Of a DNA stretch of 40,681 bases, positions 20,312-31,552 are shown one piece after another; positions within the stretch are counted from its first letter, which is position 1; each line of letters starts with the position of its first letter. The stretch spans positions 1 to 40,681 of the forward strand of contig JACVTC010000347.1 of NCBI GenBank assembly GCA_016946835.1, written 5' to 3'. This DNA is from Neocallimastix lanati (nom. inval.). Taxonomy: Eukaryota > Neocallimastigomycota > Neocallimastigomycetes > Neocallimastigales > Neocallimastigaceae. The notes beneath the pieces were generated by a model. The model ran no database searches. It saw only the letters and a program-made list of their open reading frames with translations, and was not told where the DNA came from. The translations under genes and the position numbers were made by a program.

Positions 20312-23300
20312 ACTATATGAGATCGAGACTGGTTTCCTATTATTATTAATGTATTTAATAAAAATATTTTGGTTTCTTGGATTATCTTCAACTTCAGAAG
20401 AAGATACCCAATTATAGGAGGAACGATATTTATAACGGATTTTATATTCGTATTGTTTCTTCTTATAGTTAGTTCTAAAACCCGCAATTTCAATAATATC
20501 CTTAATAGACTCAGGATCTTTATATCGTTTTCTAAACTTTTCAGGCACTGGTGTGAATGGTTCGAGTTCAGAGACGTGGAAAACATTATGATGCTTAGGA
20601 AAGGGTGAATTTTTAAGTTCAATTTCATAATTATTATTATGTAAAACATTGGTTACTTTGTATGGACCAAATTTGCATGGAGCTAGTTTTGAGCTTGATT
20701 CTATATTTAACGAAGGGGGAGCTTGAATCCACACCAAATCGTCAATGTTGTAAGAAGGAGCGGTAATTCTTTTTCTATCAGCAGAACGTTTATATAGCTC
20801 TTGGGATCGGAGAAGAACTTCTTTAACATGATTAAAACTTTCATAAACTTTTTGAACCATTTTATGATTAATGTTACAAGTAGGGAGTAGTGTATATTCA
20901 TCCATGTAAGGATGAAATCCATAGTTGATAAAAAAGGGAGTTTCGTTAGTGGAAGGGTGAATTGAGTTGTTATAAGCAAATTCAGCAAGTGGAAGAAAAT
21001 CAACCCAATCATCATGATAGAAAGATCTTGAGAAACAGCGAAGGTATTGTTCGATGAAAGAATTGCATCGTTCAACTTGACCTACGGTTTCATGGTGGTC
21101 AGTAGTAGCTATTTTCGATTTAATATTTAATAAGAATAGAAATTCTTGCCAAAGTTCACTCGTAAACTGTGAACCTCTATCCGTAATAATATCATAGGGT
21201 AGACCATGGAGCTTATAGATATTATTGATAAAAGCTTTGGCTGTTTGTACGGAATTTGGAATATCTTTGAAGGGAATAAGGTGTATCATTTTTGAAAATC
21301 TATCAACTACAACCATAATCACCGCATTACCTTTGGATGGTGGAAGACCACATAAGAAATCAATTTCGATTGATTTCCAAGGTCTTTCTGGAACGTCAAG
21401 CGGTTGAAGTAACCCAAATTTTCGGTGCCTAGATTTTTTGTTTCTCATACATGTTTCACACGACTTTACAAAATTCTTAACATCATCTTCCATCTTGGGC
21501 CACCAAAAGTTTCTTGAGATCAACTCCAAAGTTCTTTTGACACCAAAATGACCCGCAGCAGGTTTCTCATGATAACGAGTTAAAATATCTAAACGAAGTT
21601 GATCTGGTATGTAAATAAGATTGTTGTATAATATTAAATCATTTTCTAATTTAAACTTATTCATTTTGCGAAATGGTTTATAAGGGAAACCTTGAGAGAC
21701 ATTATTTTCAGAAAAATATATACGAAGATCCTCAGCAACCTTATCATTCTTTAAGTTTATTTTAATATTATTGAGAAGATCGTTAGTTATACTAATTAAA
21801 CATGGGATTTTACCAATATTCTTACTGTCTAAGATAAACTCAGGTTTATCCTCTATATCTTCCTTTTGGTAGTCTGGTCTTCTGGATAACGAATCGGGTT
21901 TGCCATTCTTTTTACCTTGGCGATAGATAAGTTCAAAGTCGTATTCTTGGAAGAATAGATGCCAACGATGTTGACGTTGATTACCTATCTTCCCTCCAAG
22001 GGTATATAGAAGATTTCTATGGTCAGTAAAAACTTTAATCTTGAATTTAGCACCTAACAAAAGGTGACGCCATGATGAGAAAGCTTCTTTAATTGATAAA
22101 AGTTCCTTATCGGTAATCGAATAGTTTATTTCGGCATTGTTAAGACTACGAGAAAAATAAGCAATAGGATGAAGCTTATTATCATTATCATACTGGGAAA
22201 GAACTGCTCCAATAGCAAAGTTACTAGCATCGCACTCAACAATAAAAGGTTTTGTTAAGTCAGGATGCATGAGGAGAGGGGAAGAAGTTAAACGTTTTTT
22301 GAGAATTGAGAAGGAGGTATCACAATCTTTAGACCAAACAAACTTCCTTCCTTTCTTGGTTAAAGCATGCAAAGGTTTAGCAATAGCAGCAAAATTCCTT
22401 ACGAATCTTCTATAGTAATTGCAAAGACCAAGAAACCTTTGAACCTCTTTTACGTTTTTTGGAATGGGCCATTCTTTGATTGATTTGATCTTCTTTGGAT
22501 CAGTGGACACACCAGAACCAGAAATGATATGTCCGAGGAATTCGACTTCCTCTTTATCGAATTCACATTTCGAAAGTTTAGCATATAAATTATTGTCAAT
22601 AAGCTTTTTGGAACCTCACGTACAGTTTGATGATGATCATCTAATGAATTAGAATAAATTAGAATGTCATCTAGGTAGAGTATTACCGATTTCTCTAAGA
22701 ATGGACGAAGGACAGAGTTAATAAAAGATTGGAAGATTGCAGGTGCATTTTTAAGACCAAATGGCATTACTAAATATTCGTAATGTCCATACTTAGTACG
22801 GAAAGCTGTTTTATATTCATCGCCTTCCTTTATACGAATTAAATTATATGCGGAGCGCAAGTCCAATTTAGTAAAGTACTTGGCTCCTTTGACTCGTTCA
22901 ATAATGTCGTTGATGAGCGGTAAAGGATAGGAATTTCTAATAGTAACCGCATTTAAACGTTTGTAGTCAACGCAGAGTCGGAGAGAACCATCACTCTTTT
23001 TTTGAAAGAGAACAGGATAGCCGGCTGGGGAGTGAGATTCTCTAATAAATCCTTTCTTTTCGTTTTCCTTTATGTAATCTTTTAAAACTTCTGATTCTTC
23101 CAATGTAAGCGGGTAGATTGGTCCATAATGTAAAGTAGCACCTGGTTGAAGATTGATCTCACAGTCCGTTAAACGATGGGGAGGAAGCTTATCTGCTTCC
23201 TTTTTACTGAAGACTATTGCAAGGTCTTTATACTGTTCAGGAATACGCTCAATATCAGGTTCTTCAGAATCCTCTGATACCTTATTTGAAAGAAAAGAAT

Positions 23301-23874
23301 AGATTAAAAAGTTGTAATTATAGGGTAATCCTTCATAAAAATTAATTGAATTCGCATTTTGTTTAAAATTCTTTATAATTCTTGATTTAAATTTTGAGAT
23401 TTTAAAAGTAGAGTAAAGATAATGATTATCATAACTAAAATGTATTTTATAGTTTTTCATAAATTGATTTCCAAGGAGTAAATCCACTGGAATATGTTTT
23501 GACACAAGGAATTTTTCTTTAAATTTGATTAAATGAAACGTATTGTTAATTTTGATTTTTAGTTGAAAATTTAAAGACACAAATTCATTAATGGAATCTG
23601 TATCACCACTAATACCTTTTATATATATTTTATTATTAAGTTTTTGAGGTACAAGATTTAACCGAGAGATTAAATTGGTAGAAATAAAATTGCAGTAAGA
23701 ACCACAATCTAACATTGATTTGGTTTGTAATTTAATGTTTTTGTTCCTTTTGTTTATTGTTGGGATAAATGATTTAAACAAAAAGAAAGAATTAGGAAGA
23801 GGAGGGTTTAAAGTTGGATAATTATATTGAATAGTTTTAATCGGAGAGGACTTCTTGGGAAGTCCATTATCTAG
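20306..23874 (-). pseudogene. pol: Element E Pol with chromodomain-like C-terminus, one frameshift
   Basis: Read in -1 frame from 23874. Protease LDCGSYCNFIS (D-C-G); RT from about 23200 with YLDD (near 22665). The frame then breaks at a 5-base run (22605-22609), where one base appears missing, just after the catalytic aspartates. It resumes through the RT thumb, RNase H (VECDASNFAIG, TDHRNL), integrase zinc motif (HEKPAAGHFG...CETC), DDE in EIDFLCGL, TDRGSQF and GQVERCN, and GPY-type module (CKFGPYKV). After HNVFHVSELEPF comes a segment (IKDIIEIAGFR..QYEYKIRYK..NWVSSSEV) that resembles a chromodomain, known in chromoviruses to bind histone marks. The stop at 20306-20308 abuts a 54-base A run. 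Confidence 0.88.
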
Positions 23875-23880
23875 TTTTTT
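23848..23880 (-). promoter_or_regulatory. Programmed -1 frameshift signal, gag to pol, element E
   Basis: A AAA AAC (23880-23874) in gag frame, immediately before the gag UAG (23873-23871), then an 8-nt spacer and a perfect 7-bp stem with a tetraloop, GGACUUC-CCAA-GAAGUCC (23865-23848). The pol frame is the -1 frame and open here. Confidence 0.85.
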
Positions 23881-25095
23881 GAGTTAATTTTTTGGACTTC
23901 GGTAACATAATTTTCTCGGTTGTTGTAACTGGAATTAACCTTAGATTTATTATTATGGAAGTTATTATTTTTACTATGATTGTAATAATTGTTATTCTTC
24001 TTATTCTTGTTTTCACTATTGGGATAAGAATGAGAGTTCTTTCTCTTATAATTTTTATTGCTGGTTAATTGATTTATCTTTAATTTAGTTTCTTGAGAAG
24101 ATTCAAACAATATGCACTTTGTTGTAATTTCTTCTATTTTCTCTGGAAACTTCTCCATTTTATTAATTTCTTCTTTAAATTTTGGATGAAGACCATTATA
24201 GAAAAATAATACTAATGGTTCTTCAGGCCAACCAAGATCAGCTGTTAGTTTACGGAAAGAATCGATATAGTCCTTAATATTACCATGAGAATGTTTAAGA
24301 TTTATTAAATTAATTTTCTTTAACTTTTTGCTGAAAACATCAGGAAAAGCTTCTTTTAATTCATTAAGAAGAGCCTCTAGGGAAGCAGGAGGACTACTGG
24401 AATATTTTGTTTGGTACCAACTTCTAGCAGCTTCTCTTAATCTTGATTGCACAAAGTTGATTTTCGAATCTTCAGGCCAAGACTTACATGGATAGGTTTT
24501 TAAATGTGTCCCCACACAGTTGACAGAAAAGTTCGGTTTCAGAAATATCACCTGAAAACAAACCTGGATCGGGAACTTGAGGAATATTAATAGGGTAAGC
24601 AGATTGCATGATAACATCATGATCATTGTCATATCTTGTAGTAGTTGAGATATTATCATCGAAAACAGAATGGAGGTTTACCGTAGGATTTCCAGATGTC
24701 AACGGTATCGACGAGGTAGCACCAGAAGAAGTATTTTCTACTTGAGTTTTATTACATAATTCATGCTTAAAATAGAGGGTAGCCTTCTTCAAAGATTCTA
24801 AAGAGGCCAATATTTCATTATTCATTTTATCATAAGCTCCGAATTGTTTCATTACCTCTTGATGGTAATTTTGTAAGTCTTCTTTGGAAACGAAGTTTTC
24901 ATTCACCCCAGAAACTATACTATTACAAGCTTGTGAGGTATCATTTCTTAACTGTTGAACACCTTCTGCTAAGGTGGTACAAGCTTGGGTGGCTTCGGAT
25001 CGCAATTGTTGTACTGAGTCTTCTTTATTCATATCCATTTCTTCATCCGATCTAGCTGAATACATTCCCGAGCGTCTTAGGCCAATTTTATGCAT
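23871..25095 (-). pseudogene. gag: Element E Gag, one frameshift
   Basis: ATG at 25095 is only 34 nt from the 5' LTR. The N-terminus has a duplicated motif (VQQLRSEATQAC, then VQQLRNDTSQAC) of coiled-coil type. The capsid region reads PDPGLFSGDISETELFCQLCGDTF in one frame, and YPCKSWPED..FVQSRLREAARSWY in the next. The switch falls at a 5-base run (24497-24501), where one base seems extra. The C-terminus is Asn/Lys/Tyr-rich and basic with no zinc knuckle. It ends on the AAAAAAC slippery site. Confidence 0.85.
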
Positions 25096-25118
25096 TCCAA
25101 GGAAGTTTCTAAAATAGC

Positions 25119-25129
25119 GGTAAGATTAT
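25119..25129 (-). other. Self-priming PBS of element E
   Basis: The sense sequence directly after the 5' LTR, ATAATCTTAC (11 nt if the last LTR base is counted), is complementary to the transcript at 25319-25329 inside the LTR. No TGG-type tRNA site is present next to the LTR. Confidence 0.6.
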
Positions 25130-25780
25130 TGTTAAGTTGGTACTTAGATTAAAGGGTAAACTTGGTTGGAAGCCTTTAATCTAATAACCTTTTGATATTA
25201 TTTTATTTTTTTAAATTGATTTATTCAAATATAAAATATTATTTTATTATTAAACTTTTAATTAACTATATTTTTATTTAATATGTTTTATTATAAAGTT
25301 ATCAGATTATTTGTAAATAATAATCTTACAAAGATTTAAAAAAGAATATTTTTTAGTTCTTTTATATTTTGAAAAACAATATAAAATATTTAATAATATA
25401 TTTTAATAAATACTAATTTAAAGATAACAATATAAAATATAATTTTAATATATAAAGTAATAGAATAATACATATATAATATAAGATAATAAAAATATAT
25501 AAAATAATATAATTAATAAAAAACAATTTTTTTAAATAATATTCAACTATATTAATTAATATAAAAAGGGATAATGTTAATTAATATGTAATACAATATT
25601 AATCAATTAATATATTAGGGGTTCAATAATGTATAAAAGGGATAATATTAATTAATATGTAATACAATATTAATTTGGTTATGAACGGTACAAGGATTTA
25701 AGGAGTACAAATTATATTTATAATTAAATTGTTATTTTTGTAGTATTAAATATAAATTAATTTGTATCAAATCCTTGACA
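25130..25780 (-). repeat. 5' LTR of element E
   Basis: 651 bp, matching 19416-20066 apart from about one base. Contains the 12-bp inverted repeat near its sense 3' end (25144-25184), the self-primer complement (25319-25329) and a TATA box (25359-25370). Confidence 0.92.
25359..25370 (-). promoter_or_regulatory. TATA box of element E LTR
   Basis: Sense AAAATATAAAAG, about 37 nt upstream of the sequence predicted as the self-primer, which would then be the RNA 5' end. The identical box is in the left LTR. Confidence 0.6.
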
Positions 25781-25835
25781 TATAAAATAATAAATTCAAT
25801 AATATAAGCAATATTAGATTGTTCCGTATCAACAG

Positions 25836-26622
25836 TGGTATGGTTCATATAATTTTAGGAATATAATAATAATTAACACAAATAATAAAATTACAATAAA
25901 AAAAATAATTTGTTTTAAAATCAATATTTATTTATTTAAATTTATAAAAGAAAAATAATAATATAATTATTTATTTAATAAAAAGAAAGTTATTGATTAT
26001 ATTTTATTTCACTAAAATTACATGTATTTATATTTTTTTATCAAATTAAAATTTGTAAAGCCTAACTATTTTTTTAATAAACTAATTACTAATTATTTTT
26101 ATAAATAAAACATTTAAATTGAAATTGAATTATTATTTTAGTTAATAATATTATTGTTATAAATAGTAGTTATATATTATTGAATTATTAATTATTTAAT
26201 AATAGTTTAATACTAATATATATAAAATAAAAATAAAGAGATTATACAGAATATTTTATTGTGGTTTAGTTAAATTTAGTAATTAAAAATAAATTTATAT
26301 TGATAACGAAAATTTTAATAACTAATTAAATAGATTTGATTATTTTCAATATAACATAATACAAAAGAAATATAATATTAATATATTAAGTGGGCAAGGA
26401 CAATATTCTTGGCTAAAGATTTTTAATACATTATAATGGAATCGGATCGATAATTCAAAAAGGAATTATAAGTTAATTAGTGATTTATTAACTTAAGATT
26501 TCTATTTAGTAATATTTGAAGAATATTGGAAAGTTCCAATTATATAGAATAGAATAATCTATAAGGTTAGAATAATTTATATTATTCTAGCACAATTAGT
26601 ATTATTTGTTCATTCTGTATTA
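25836..26622 (-). repeat. 3' LTR of element F
   Basis: 787 bp, TGGTATGG...CTGTATTA. The 3' end is TA and not the usual CA; the edge is set by the adjacent GGGGGCATCT tract and by the two other copies. Confidence 0.92.
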
Positions 26623-26645
26623 AGATGCCCCCGCTAAGACTCAAG

Positions 26646-29600
26646 CTAGGTAGAAGCTGAGTTAAACTTGACAATATTTTTCAAATGAACATTACGATTC
26701 ATTTGTATATTAGTAGCAGGATCAGCTAAAGTGACTGTATTGAATTGTTTCTTTACCACTTTCATAGGTCCAACAAAGTAAGGTTCAAATTTAGTTCGAT
26801 TAAAGTTTCTTACTAGTACTAAATCACCTGGTTTTATTCTTTTAGCTTGATTCATACTGGTCTTTTCTTCTCTCCTAGTAGCCCAATACTTCGAAGCATT
26901 TTTGATATTAGATGCGGCCTCCATTACCCATTGGTAGTGTGATACAAATTTTTCCAGTAGAATTTCGTCAGAAGACTTATTTATACCCTTAGTTGGTCTG
27001 GCAGCAATGTCAAAAGGTTGTTGGTCCTCCCTTCCATAAACTAATTCAAAACTTGAATGGTTGGTGATTGAGTTTTTAGTAGTTCTTAAAGCCCAAAGTG
27101 CAGATGGTAAAATTTCATCCCATTCTTTGTGTTGTTGTCCTAGTAATCGTAATAATTTTCCAATTTCTTTATTACGATTCTCAACTAAACCATTGCTTTC
27201 AGGATGATATGGAGTGATAAATTTAACATATACATCATATAAATCAAGGAAGATTTTTGTCATATCTGATGTAAATTGTGTTCCATTATCAGTAGTGATA
27301 ATTTGAGGTACACCGTGTCGAGCAAATACATTAATTAAAAATTTTATCACATCCTGAGAAGTAACATTTTCAGTGGGCTCTGCCTCAACCCATTTAGTAA
27401 AATAATCAACCACAACGATTATATATTGATTATTATTTCTGGTTTTACTTAGAGGTCCTATAATGTCCAATCCTAAGTGTGTAAATGGTCCTTCCACTTC
27501 AGTTGGTTTATCTTCCGTTGGTTCAGGGTATGGTTGAGATTTATTTAATTGACATTTTTCACATTTACCTATAATTCGCTTAATGTCATTAACCATATTG
27601 TTCCAATAGTAGCTCTTTTTCAAACGTTGGTATGTCTTGTAATAGCCTTCGTGTCCTATACTGTGTGCTTGAAAAATTAATTGAAGTTTTTCTTTTGTAT
27701 CTGTAACTAATTTTCTATAATTATTGCCATCAACAAAGTAGTCCACACCATCAATTGTCGTAAATTTTTCTTCAATAAATTCCTTAATGGTTCTTGAAAG
27801 CAGGTTTTCATCTTGTTCCTTGATAATTTGTGTTGTTAAGACAACTTTTTCTTTTTCATTTTTCATTCTTGATAAAGCATCTGCGACAACATTATTCTTT
27901 CCAGTTTCATATCGTAAATCAATTCCTAACATACTGACAGTCAAACACCATCTAGTATGACGAGAATTTTGTGGTTCCTTACTTTTAAGTAATCCGATTA
28001 ATGGTCTATGATCTGTATATACTATAGTTTGCTTAGGATTTCCCATAATATAAGATTTTAATTTATTAATACAGTAAATTAGAGCAGCACCTTCTAGATC
28101 CGTAATTCCATAATTCTTTTCCGATTTAGATAAACTTCTACTAATATAATGAACCGGATGCTCCTTTCCAGTTTCATCATCCTTTTGTAAAAGCACACCG
28201 CCTATTCCATCATAGGAAGCATCTGTTCTTATAATAAATTCTCTATCAAATCTAGGAAATCTTAATATTGGGGCATTGATTAATCTTTCCTTAAGAATTT
28301 TAAAACTTTCTTCTTGTTCCTTTTTCCATTCAAACTTAATACCTTTTCTTAATAGAGTGCAGAGAGGAGCAGTAACTTTTGCAAAGTCCTTAATAAAATT
28401 TCTATAATATCCAATGGCTCCTAAAAATGATCGAAGTTCATGAATGTTAGAGGGAGCCTTCCATTCTTTAATAGCTTCAACTTTGTTTTCCAATGGACTT
28501 AAACCTTCTGAGGATACTTTATGTCCCAGTACTTCTACTTCAGTTTGCATGAAAGAACACTTTTCGATATTGATTTTTAACTTATGTTCCTTGAATATTT
28601 CTAAGACTTGTTTAAGATGTTCTAGGTGTTCTTCTTCAGTTCTTGAGTAGATTAAAATATCATCGATAAAGTTATAGACACATTTTCCTATTAAGGGAAA
28701 TAGTATACGGTTCATTTCTCTTTGGAATGTAGCTGGAGCACCTGTTAAACCGAAGGGCATTACCTTGAATTGGTAGTTTCCGAACTTAGTTGTAAAGGTA
28801 GTGATTTCAACACTATCATCATCCATTAATATTTGATGATAACCGGAATAAAGATCTAATGTTGAGAAGATTTTTGCTCCATCTAAGCTATCAAAAATTT
28901 CCTCAATATTTGGTAAAGAATAAGAATCCTTCTTAGTTGCTTCATTTACTTTCCTATAGTCAATACACAGGCGCCATTTACCGTTCTTTTTAGGCACAAG
29001 TACTACTGGTGATGACCATTCTGAACATGAAGGTTCAATTAATCGTTTATATATGAGTTTGGTTAATTCTTCTTTTAAGATATCTGTTTTTAATTTACTA
29101 AGTCGATAAAATTTTTGTTTAATAGGTTTAACTCCTTCCTTAAGAATAATTTTGTGTGGTGATAAATCTGAAGGTGTTAATTCTTCAGAAGAAGTTGCAA
29201 TTATATCAATATATTCTTCAAGTAATCTAGTAATAGCTTCTCTATAATTTGAATTAATTGTACTTTGAAAAACTGTGTCATATATATATTTTATGGGTGG
29301 TAATCCTTCAATCGTTTTCAATTGTTGCTTAGCTTCTTGGTGATTCAATGCTTTGATTACACATAATAATTTTTCTTCGTCATCATATTCATTATTAATA
29401 GGTGCAATTTCTTCAATTAAACCTTGATCATTAAATCGACAAAGACTATATCTAATTGGATGTATAAATAACTGGTTATCAATTTGAGTTTTGAGGTTGA
29501 TTAATATATCATAGAATGGATCCTCCTTGTCTATAATTCTACACGTAACAAGTAGTTCTAGTTCATTAATTTTTACGGGAACTTTGATTAACACATCTTC

Positions 29601-30641
29601 TGAGTAATCATCATTCATCGTTGCTAAACGTATTCGTCCTGCACTAACTCCTATAGGTTCATACTGATAAGGTAATTTATCTAAAAATTGCTTTGTGATA
29701 ATACTTAAGTTGCTACATGAATCTATTAAAGCCTTACCACGAACTCCATCTACTATTACATCAACCATAGCAATATCATCTTCTTGTGGTTCATGATGTT
29801 TACTTTTATATGTATGATCTATATTGTTCGTTATTATTGTAGTAGCACACATATTATCCACTGCACCTGAAATTTTAGTATTATTCTTTTCTAATTTAAG
29901 TCCTTGTGATACTTGAGACCGTATCTTTGGAGCAACGTCCAATAATTGTCCAAATGTAATATTGCAATTACTGGAGTTTAAATCTTTGATCACGTCATAA
30001 CTATCACAATCAGTTTGCATTTGTATTCTTTTTGGAATTCTAGTTGGCATAATTTCAGTTGACTTTTCTGATGATTTTTCTTGAATTAATTTATTTAAAG
30101 TTTGTTTAGAATTATTTCCTTCCTGAGAAGTTTCTTCATTAATAATATTAACATTACTATTTTTATTATTTTCCACAGAAGTACTAGTACTAGCTCTTTC
30201 CTTATCTCTTAGCTCTTTCTCAATCCTCTTTTCTTTCTCTATTCTGGGTTGAGCCATAATCGAAGGATGTAATTGAGTTGTTGGCTTTTTGACTGGTCGC
30301 GATGTTCCCCTTAATTGATTTTCTTTTTGTTTTCGTAAACCTGGAGTAACTATTGGCTTAGGATCATCTCTTAGACTACGGTGAACCCTCTTTCCTCTTT
30401 GGTCACTAGTCTCTTCATCTTTAGGATTTGCCTTTCTCTTTATAACGTTTACTAAGTAATCCAATTCTTTGGAACCATCCGACTCATCATCAAAATCTTC
30501 GTAATAATCCGTAGTAGTACCTTCTTGGAAATCAGCAATTTCTTCATAATCATCATCTTCTTTTAAGTCAACTGTTTTGGGACGATGGCAGACTGAAGCA
30601 ATTTTTTTGACGATGGGAGTGCTTCTACTCCCTTTTAGTGG
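26646..30641 (-). CDS. pol: Element F Pol: protease, reverse transcriptase, RNase H, integrase
   Basis: 1331 residues from the -1 site at 30641; the ATG at 30464 is internal. The -1 frame begins with GSRSTP.., as in A, then an acidic stretch and VIKRK. Protease ALIDSCSNLSIIT with D-S-C (near 29730); RT FIDD (near 28665); RNase H RTDASYDGIGG and TDHRPL; integrase HSIGHEG...CEKC, D-D-E in GLDIIGPL, TDNGTQF and ESNGLVENRN; GPM in FEPYFVGPM where most relatives have GPF/Y. No stop and no frameshift. It is closely related to A Pol along the whole length. Confidence 0.94.
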   Translation of the reverse strand, partial: PLKGSRSTPIVKKIASVCHRPKTVDLKEDDDYEEIADFQEGTTTDYYEDFDDESDGSKELDYLVNVIKRKANPKDEETSDQRGKRVHRSLRDDPKPIVTPGLRKQKENQLRGTSRPVKKPTTQLHPSIMAQPRIEKEKRIEKELRDKERASTSTSVENNKNSNVNIINEETSQEGNNSKQTLNKLIQEKSSEKSTEIMPTRIPKRIQMQTDCDSYDVIKDLNSSNCNITFGQLLDVAPKIRSQVSQGLKLEKNNTKISGAVDNMCATTIITNNIDHTYKSKHHEPQEDDIAMVDVIVDGVRGKALIDSCSNLSIITKQFLDKLPYQYEPIGVSAGRIRLATMNDDYSEDVLIKVPVKINELELLVTCRIIDKEDPFYDILINLKTQIDNQLFIHPIRYSLCRFNDQGLIEEIAPINNEYDDEEKLLCVIKALNHQEAKQQLKTIEGLPPIKYIYDTVFQSTINSNYREAITRLLEEYIDIIATSSEELTPSDLSPHKIILKEGVKPIKQKFYRLSKLKTDILKEELTKLIYKRLIEPSCSEWSSPVVLVPKKNGKWRLCIDYRKVNEATKKDSYSLPNIEEIFDSLDGAKIFSTLDLYSGYHQILMDDDSVEITTFTTKFGNYQFKVMPFGLTGAPATFQREMNRILFPLIGKCVYNFIDDILIYSRTEEEHLEHLKQVLEIFKEHKLKINIEKCSFMQTEVEVLGHKVSSEGLSPLENKVEAIKEWKAPSNIHELRSFLGAIGYYRNFIKDFAKVTAPLCTLLRKGIKFEWKKEQEESFKILKERLINAPILRFPRFDREFIIRTDASYDGIGGVLLQKDDETGKEHPVHYISRSLSKSEKNYGITDLEGAALIYCINKLKSYIMGNPKQTIVYTDHRPLIGLLKSKEPQNSRHTRWCLTVSMLGIDLRYETGKNNVVADALSRMKNEKEKVVLTTQIIKEQDENLLSRTIKEFIEEKFTTIDGVDYFVDGNNYRKLVTDTKEKLQLIFQAHSIGHEGYYKTYQRLKKSYYWNNMVNDIKRIIGKCEKCQLNKSQPYPEPTEDKPTEVEGPFTHLGLDIIGPLSKTRNNNQYIIVVVDYFTKWVEAEPTENVTSQDVIKFLINVFARHGVPQIITTDNGTQFTSDMTKIFLDLYDVYVKFITPYHPESNGLVENRNKEIGKLLRLLGQQHKEWDEILPSALWALRTTKNSITNHSSFELVYGREDQQPFDIAARPTKGINKSSDEILLEKFVSHYQWVMEAASNIKNASKYWATRREEKTSMNQAKRIKPGDLVLVRNFNRTKFEPYFVGPMKVVKKQFNTVTLADPATNIQMNRNVHLKNIVKFNSAST

Positions 30642-30647
30642 TTTAAA
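30615..30647 (-). promoter_or_regulatory. Programmed -1 frameshift signal, gag to pol, element F
   Basis: U UUA AAC (30647-30641) in gag frame, 8-nt spacer containing the gag UAA (30637-30635), then the 6-bp hairpin GGGAGU-AGAAGC-ACUCCC (30632-30615). Pol is in the -1 frame and open for the whole interval to its first ATG. Confidence 0.87.
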
Positions 30648-31552
30648 TAATTTTCATAAAACTTCTTGCGGTTATTTTCCAATATAGAATTTAATTTAGG
30701 ACAGTTTCGTTTGGTATGTCCTTCATTGCTACAAAACCAGCAAGTACTAATTTTCATTTCTTTCATCTTGTTAGTGATATTTTCTATAGATACATTTTTG
30801 TGGGTTTTTGGTTTGTTAAAATCATTTGAAATGTTCTTATTAAAATTACTTTTAGAGTTAAGGAGATTGTAACGAGTCTTATCATAATATTCAGTACTAT
30901 TTTTAATAGATAAACGATCAACTTTTTCAGCTATAGCGAACGCTTTGGTAATAGAAATATGGTCTTTAAGCATAACCTTTCTCCATGCGTCAGGATTATT
31001 GGTTAAGGAATCTGCATAATCTAAAACACTAATTTTTCTTCTTCTCTTTTTATCCAATTTATGGTACAAAGATCTATAACGGACATTAAAATCTTTAACT
31101 TTCTCGTTCTTCTTTATTTTCATGGAACGCAATTCTCGCAACAAGTTGGTTTGATCTTCTTTAAGTCCATAAAAAGTCTTCAGATGATTTATTATTTCAT
31201 CAAGGCTTGGGTAGGTGTTAGTAGATTCACTTTCTTCATCATCTTCTCCTTCACTATCGCTATCGAAATCAGAATCTTCATCTTCAGTAAGGTCATTTCC
31301 ATCTTCTAGTTCTTGGATAATTTCTTTTGGTTCTCCAGAAGCCGTTAATATACAAGCAGTAAAAATAGTTTCAGGATCCTTGATATGTTGGTATTTTATC
31401 CATGCCTTTAACTCATTTGCCCAGGAGTTGATGTCAAGGTTTTGTTTAGTAAGCTTTTCAAAATCTTTTAATTCTTTCTTTAATTCTCTGAAGCTAAGCT
31501 TACTTTCTGGAGTACTCTCTGTTGGAGTACTGGAAGTACTGGATGTTCTCAT
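30635..31552 (-). CDS. gag: Element F Gag with zinc knuckle
   Basis: 305 residues from ATG 31552 (Ser/Thr-rich start). LSFRELKKELKDF..NLDINSWANELKAW aligns with A Gag; an acidic Asp/Glu/Ser block follows (about residues 85-110), then a basic region (KKNEKVKDFNVRYRSLYHKLDKKRR) conserved in A, and the zinc knuckle CWFCSNEGHTKRNC. Intact. Confidence 0.92.
   Translation of the reverse strand: MRTSSTSSTPTESTPESKLSFRELKKELKDFEKLTKQNLDINSWANELKAWIKYQHIKDPETIFTACILTASGEPKEIIQELEDGNDLTEDEDSDFDSDSEGEDDEESESTNTYPSLDEIINHLKTFYGLKEDQTNLLRELRSMKIKKNEKVKDFNVRYRSLYHKLDKKRRRKISVLDYADSLTNNPDAWRKVMLKDHISITKAFAIAEKVDRLSIKNSTEYYDKTRYNLLNSKSNFNKNISNDFNKPKTHKNVSIENITNKMKEMKISTCWFCSNEGHTKRNCPKLNSILENNRKKFYENYLNH

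Larger units (their letters stand above)
19416..25780 (-). mobile_element. LTR retrotransposon E, chromovirus, recent, frames broken at A runs
   Basis: LTRs are 19416-20066 and 25130-25780 (651 bp each, about one visible difference), with a perfect 5-bp TSD TATAA (19411-19415, 25781-25785). Sense is minus. Gag and Pol are chromovirus-like. No tRNA-type PBS is present; a self-priming signature is. The leader before gag is only 34 nt. Inserted into solo LTR I. The LTRs say it is young, yet gag and pol each carry one single-base frame break. Confidence 0.92.
18790..25831. mobile_element. Solo LTR I, split by element E
   Basis: Left part 18790-19415 begins TGGTACAG; right part 25786-25831 ends CCGTATCA. 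Removing E and one TATAA copy gives about 672 bp flanked by ACAG on both sides (18786-18789 and 25832-25835). No second copy is seen here, so the call rests on its ends and flanks. The left part has AAAAT/AAAGT-rich simple sequence (19200-19410). No ORF outside E. Confidence 0.65.
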
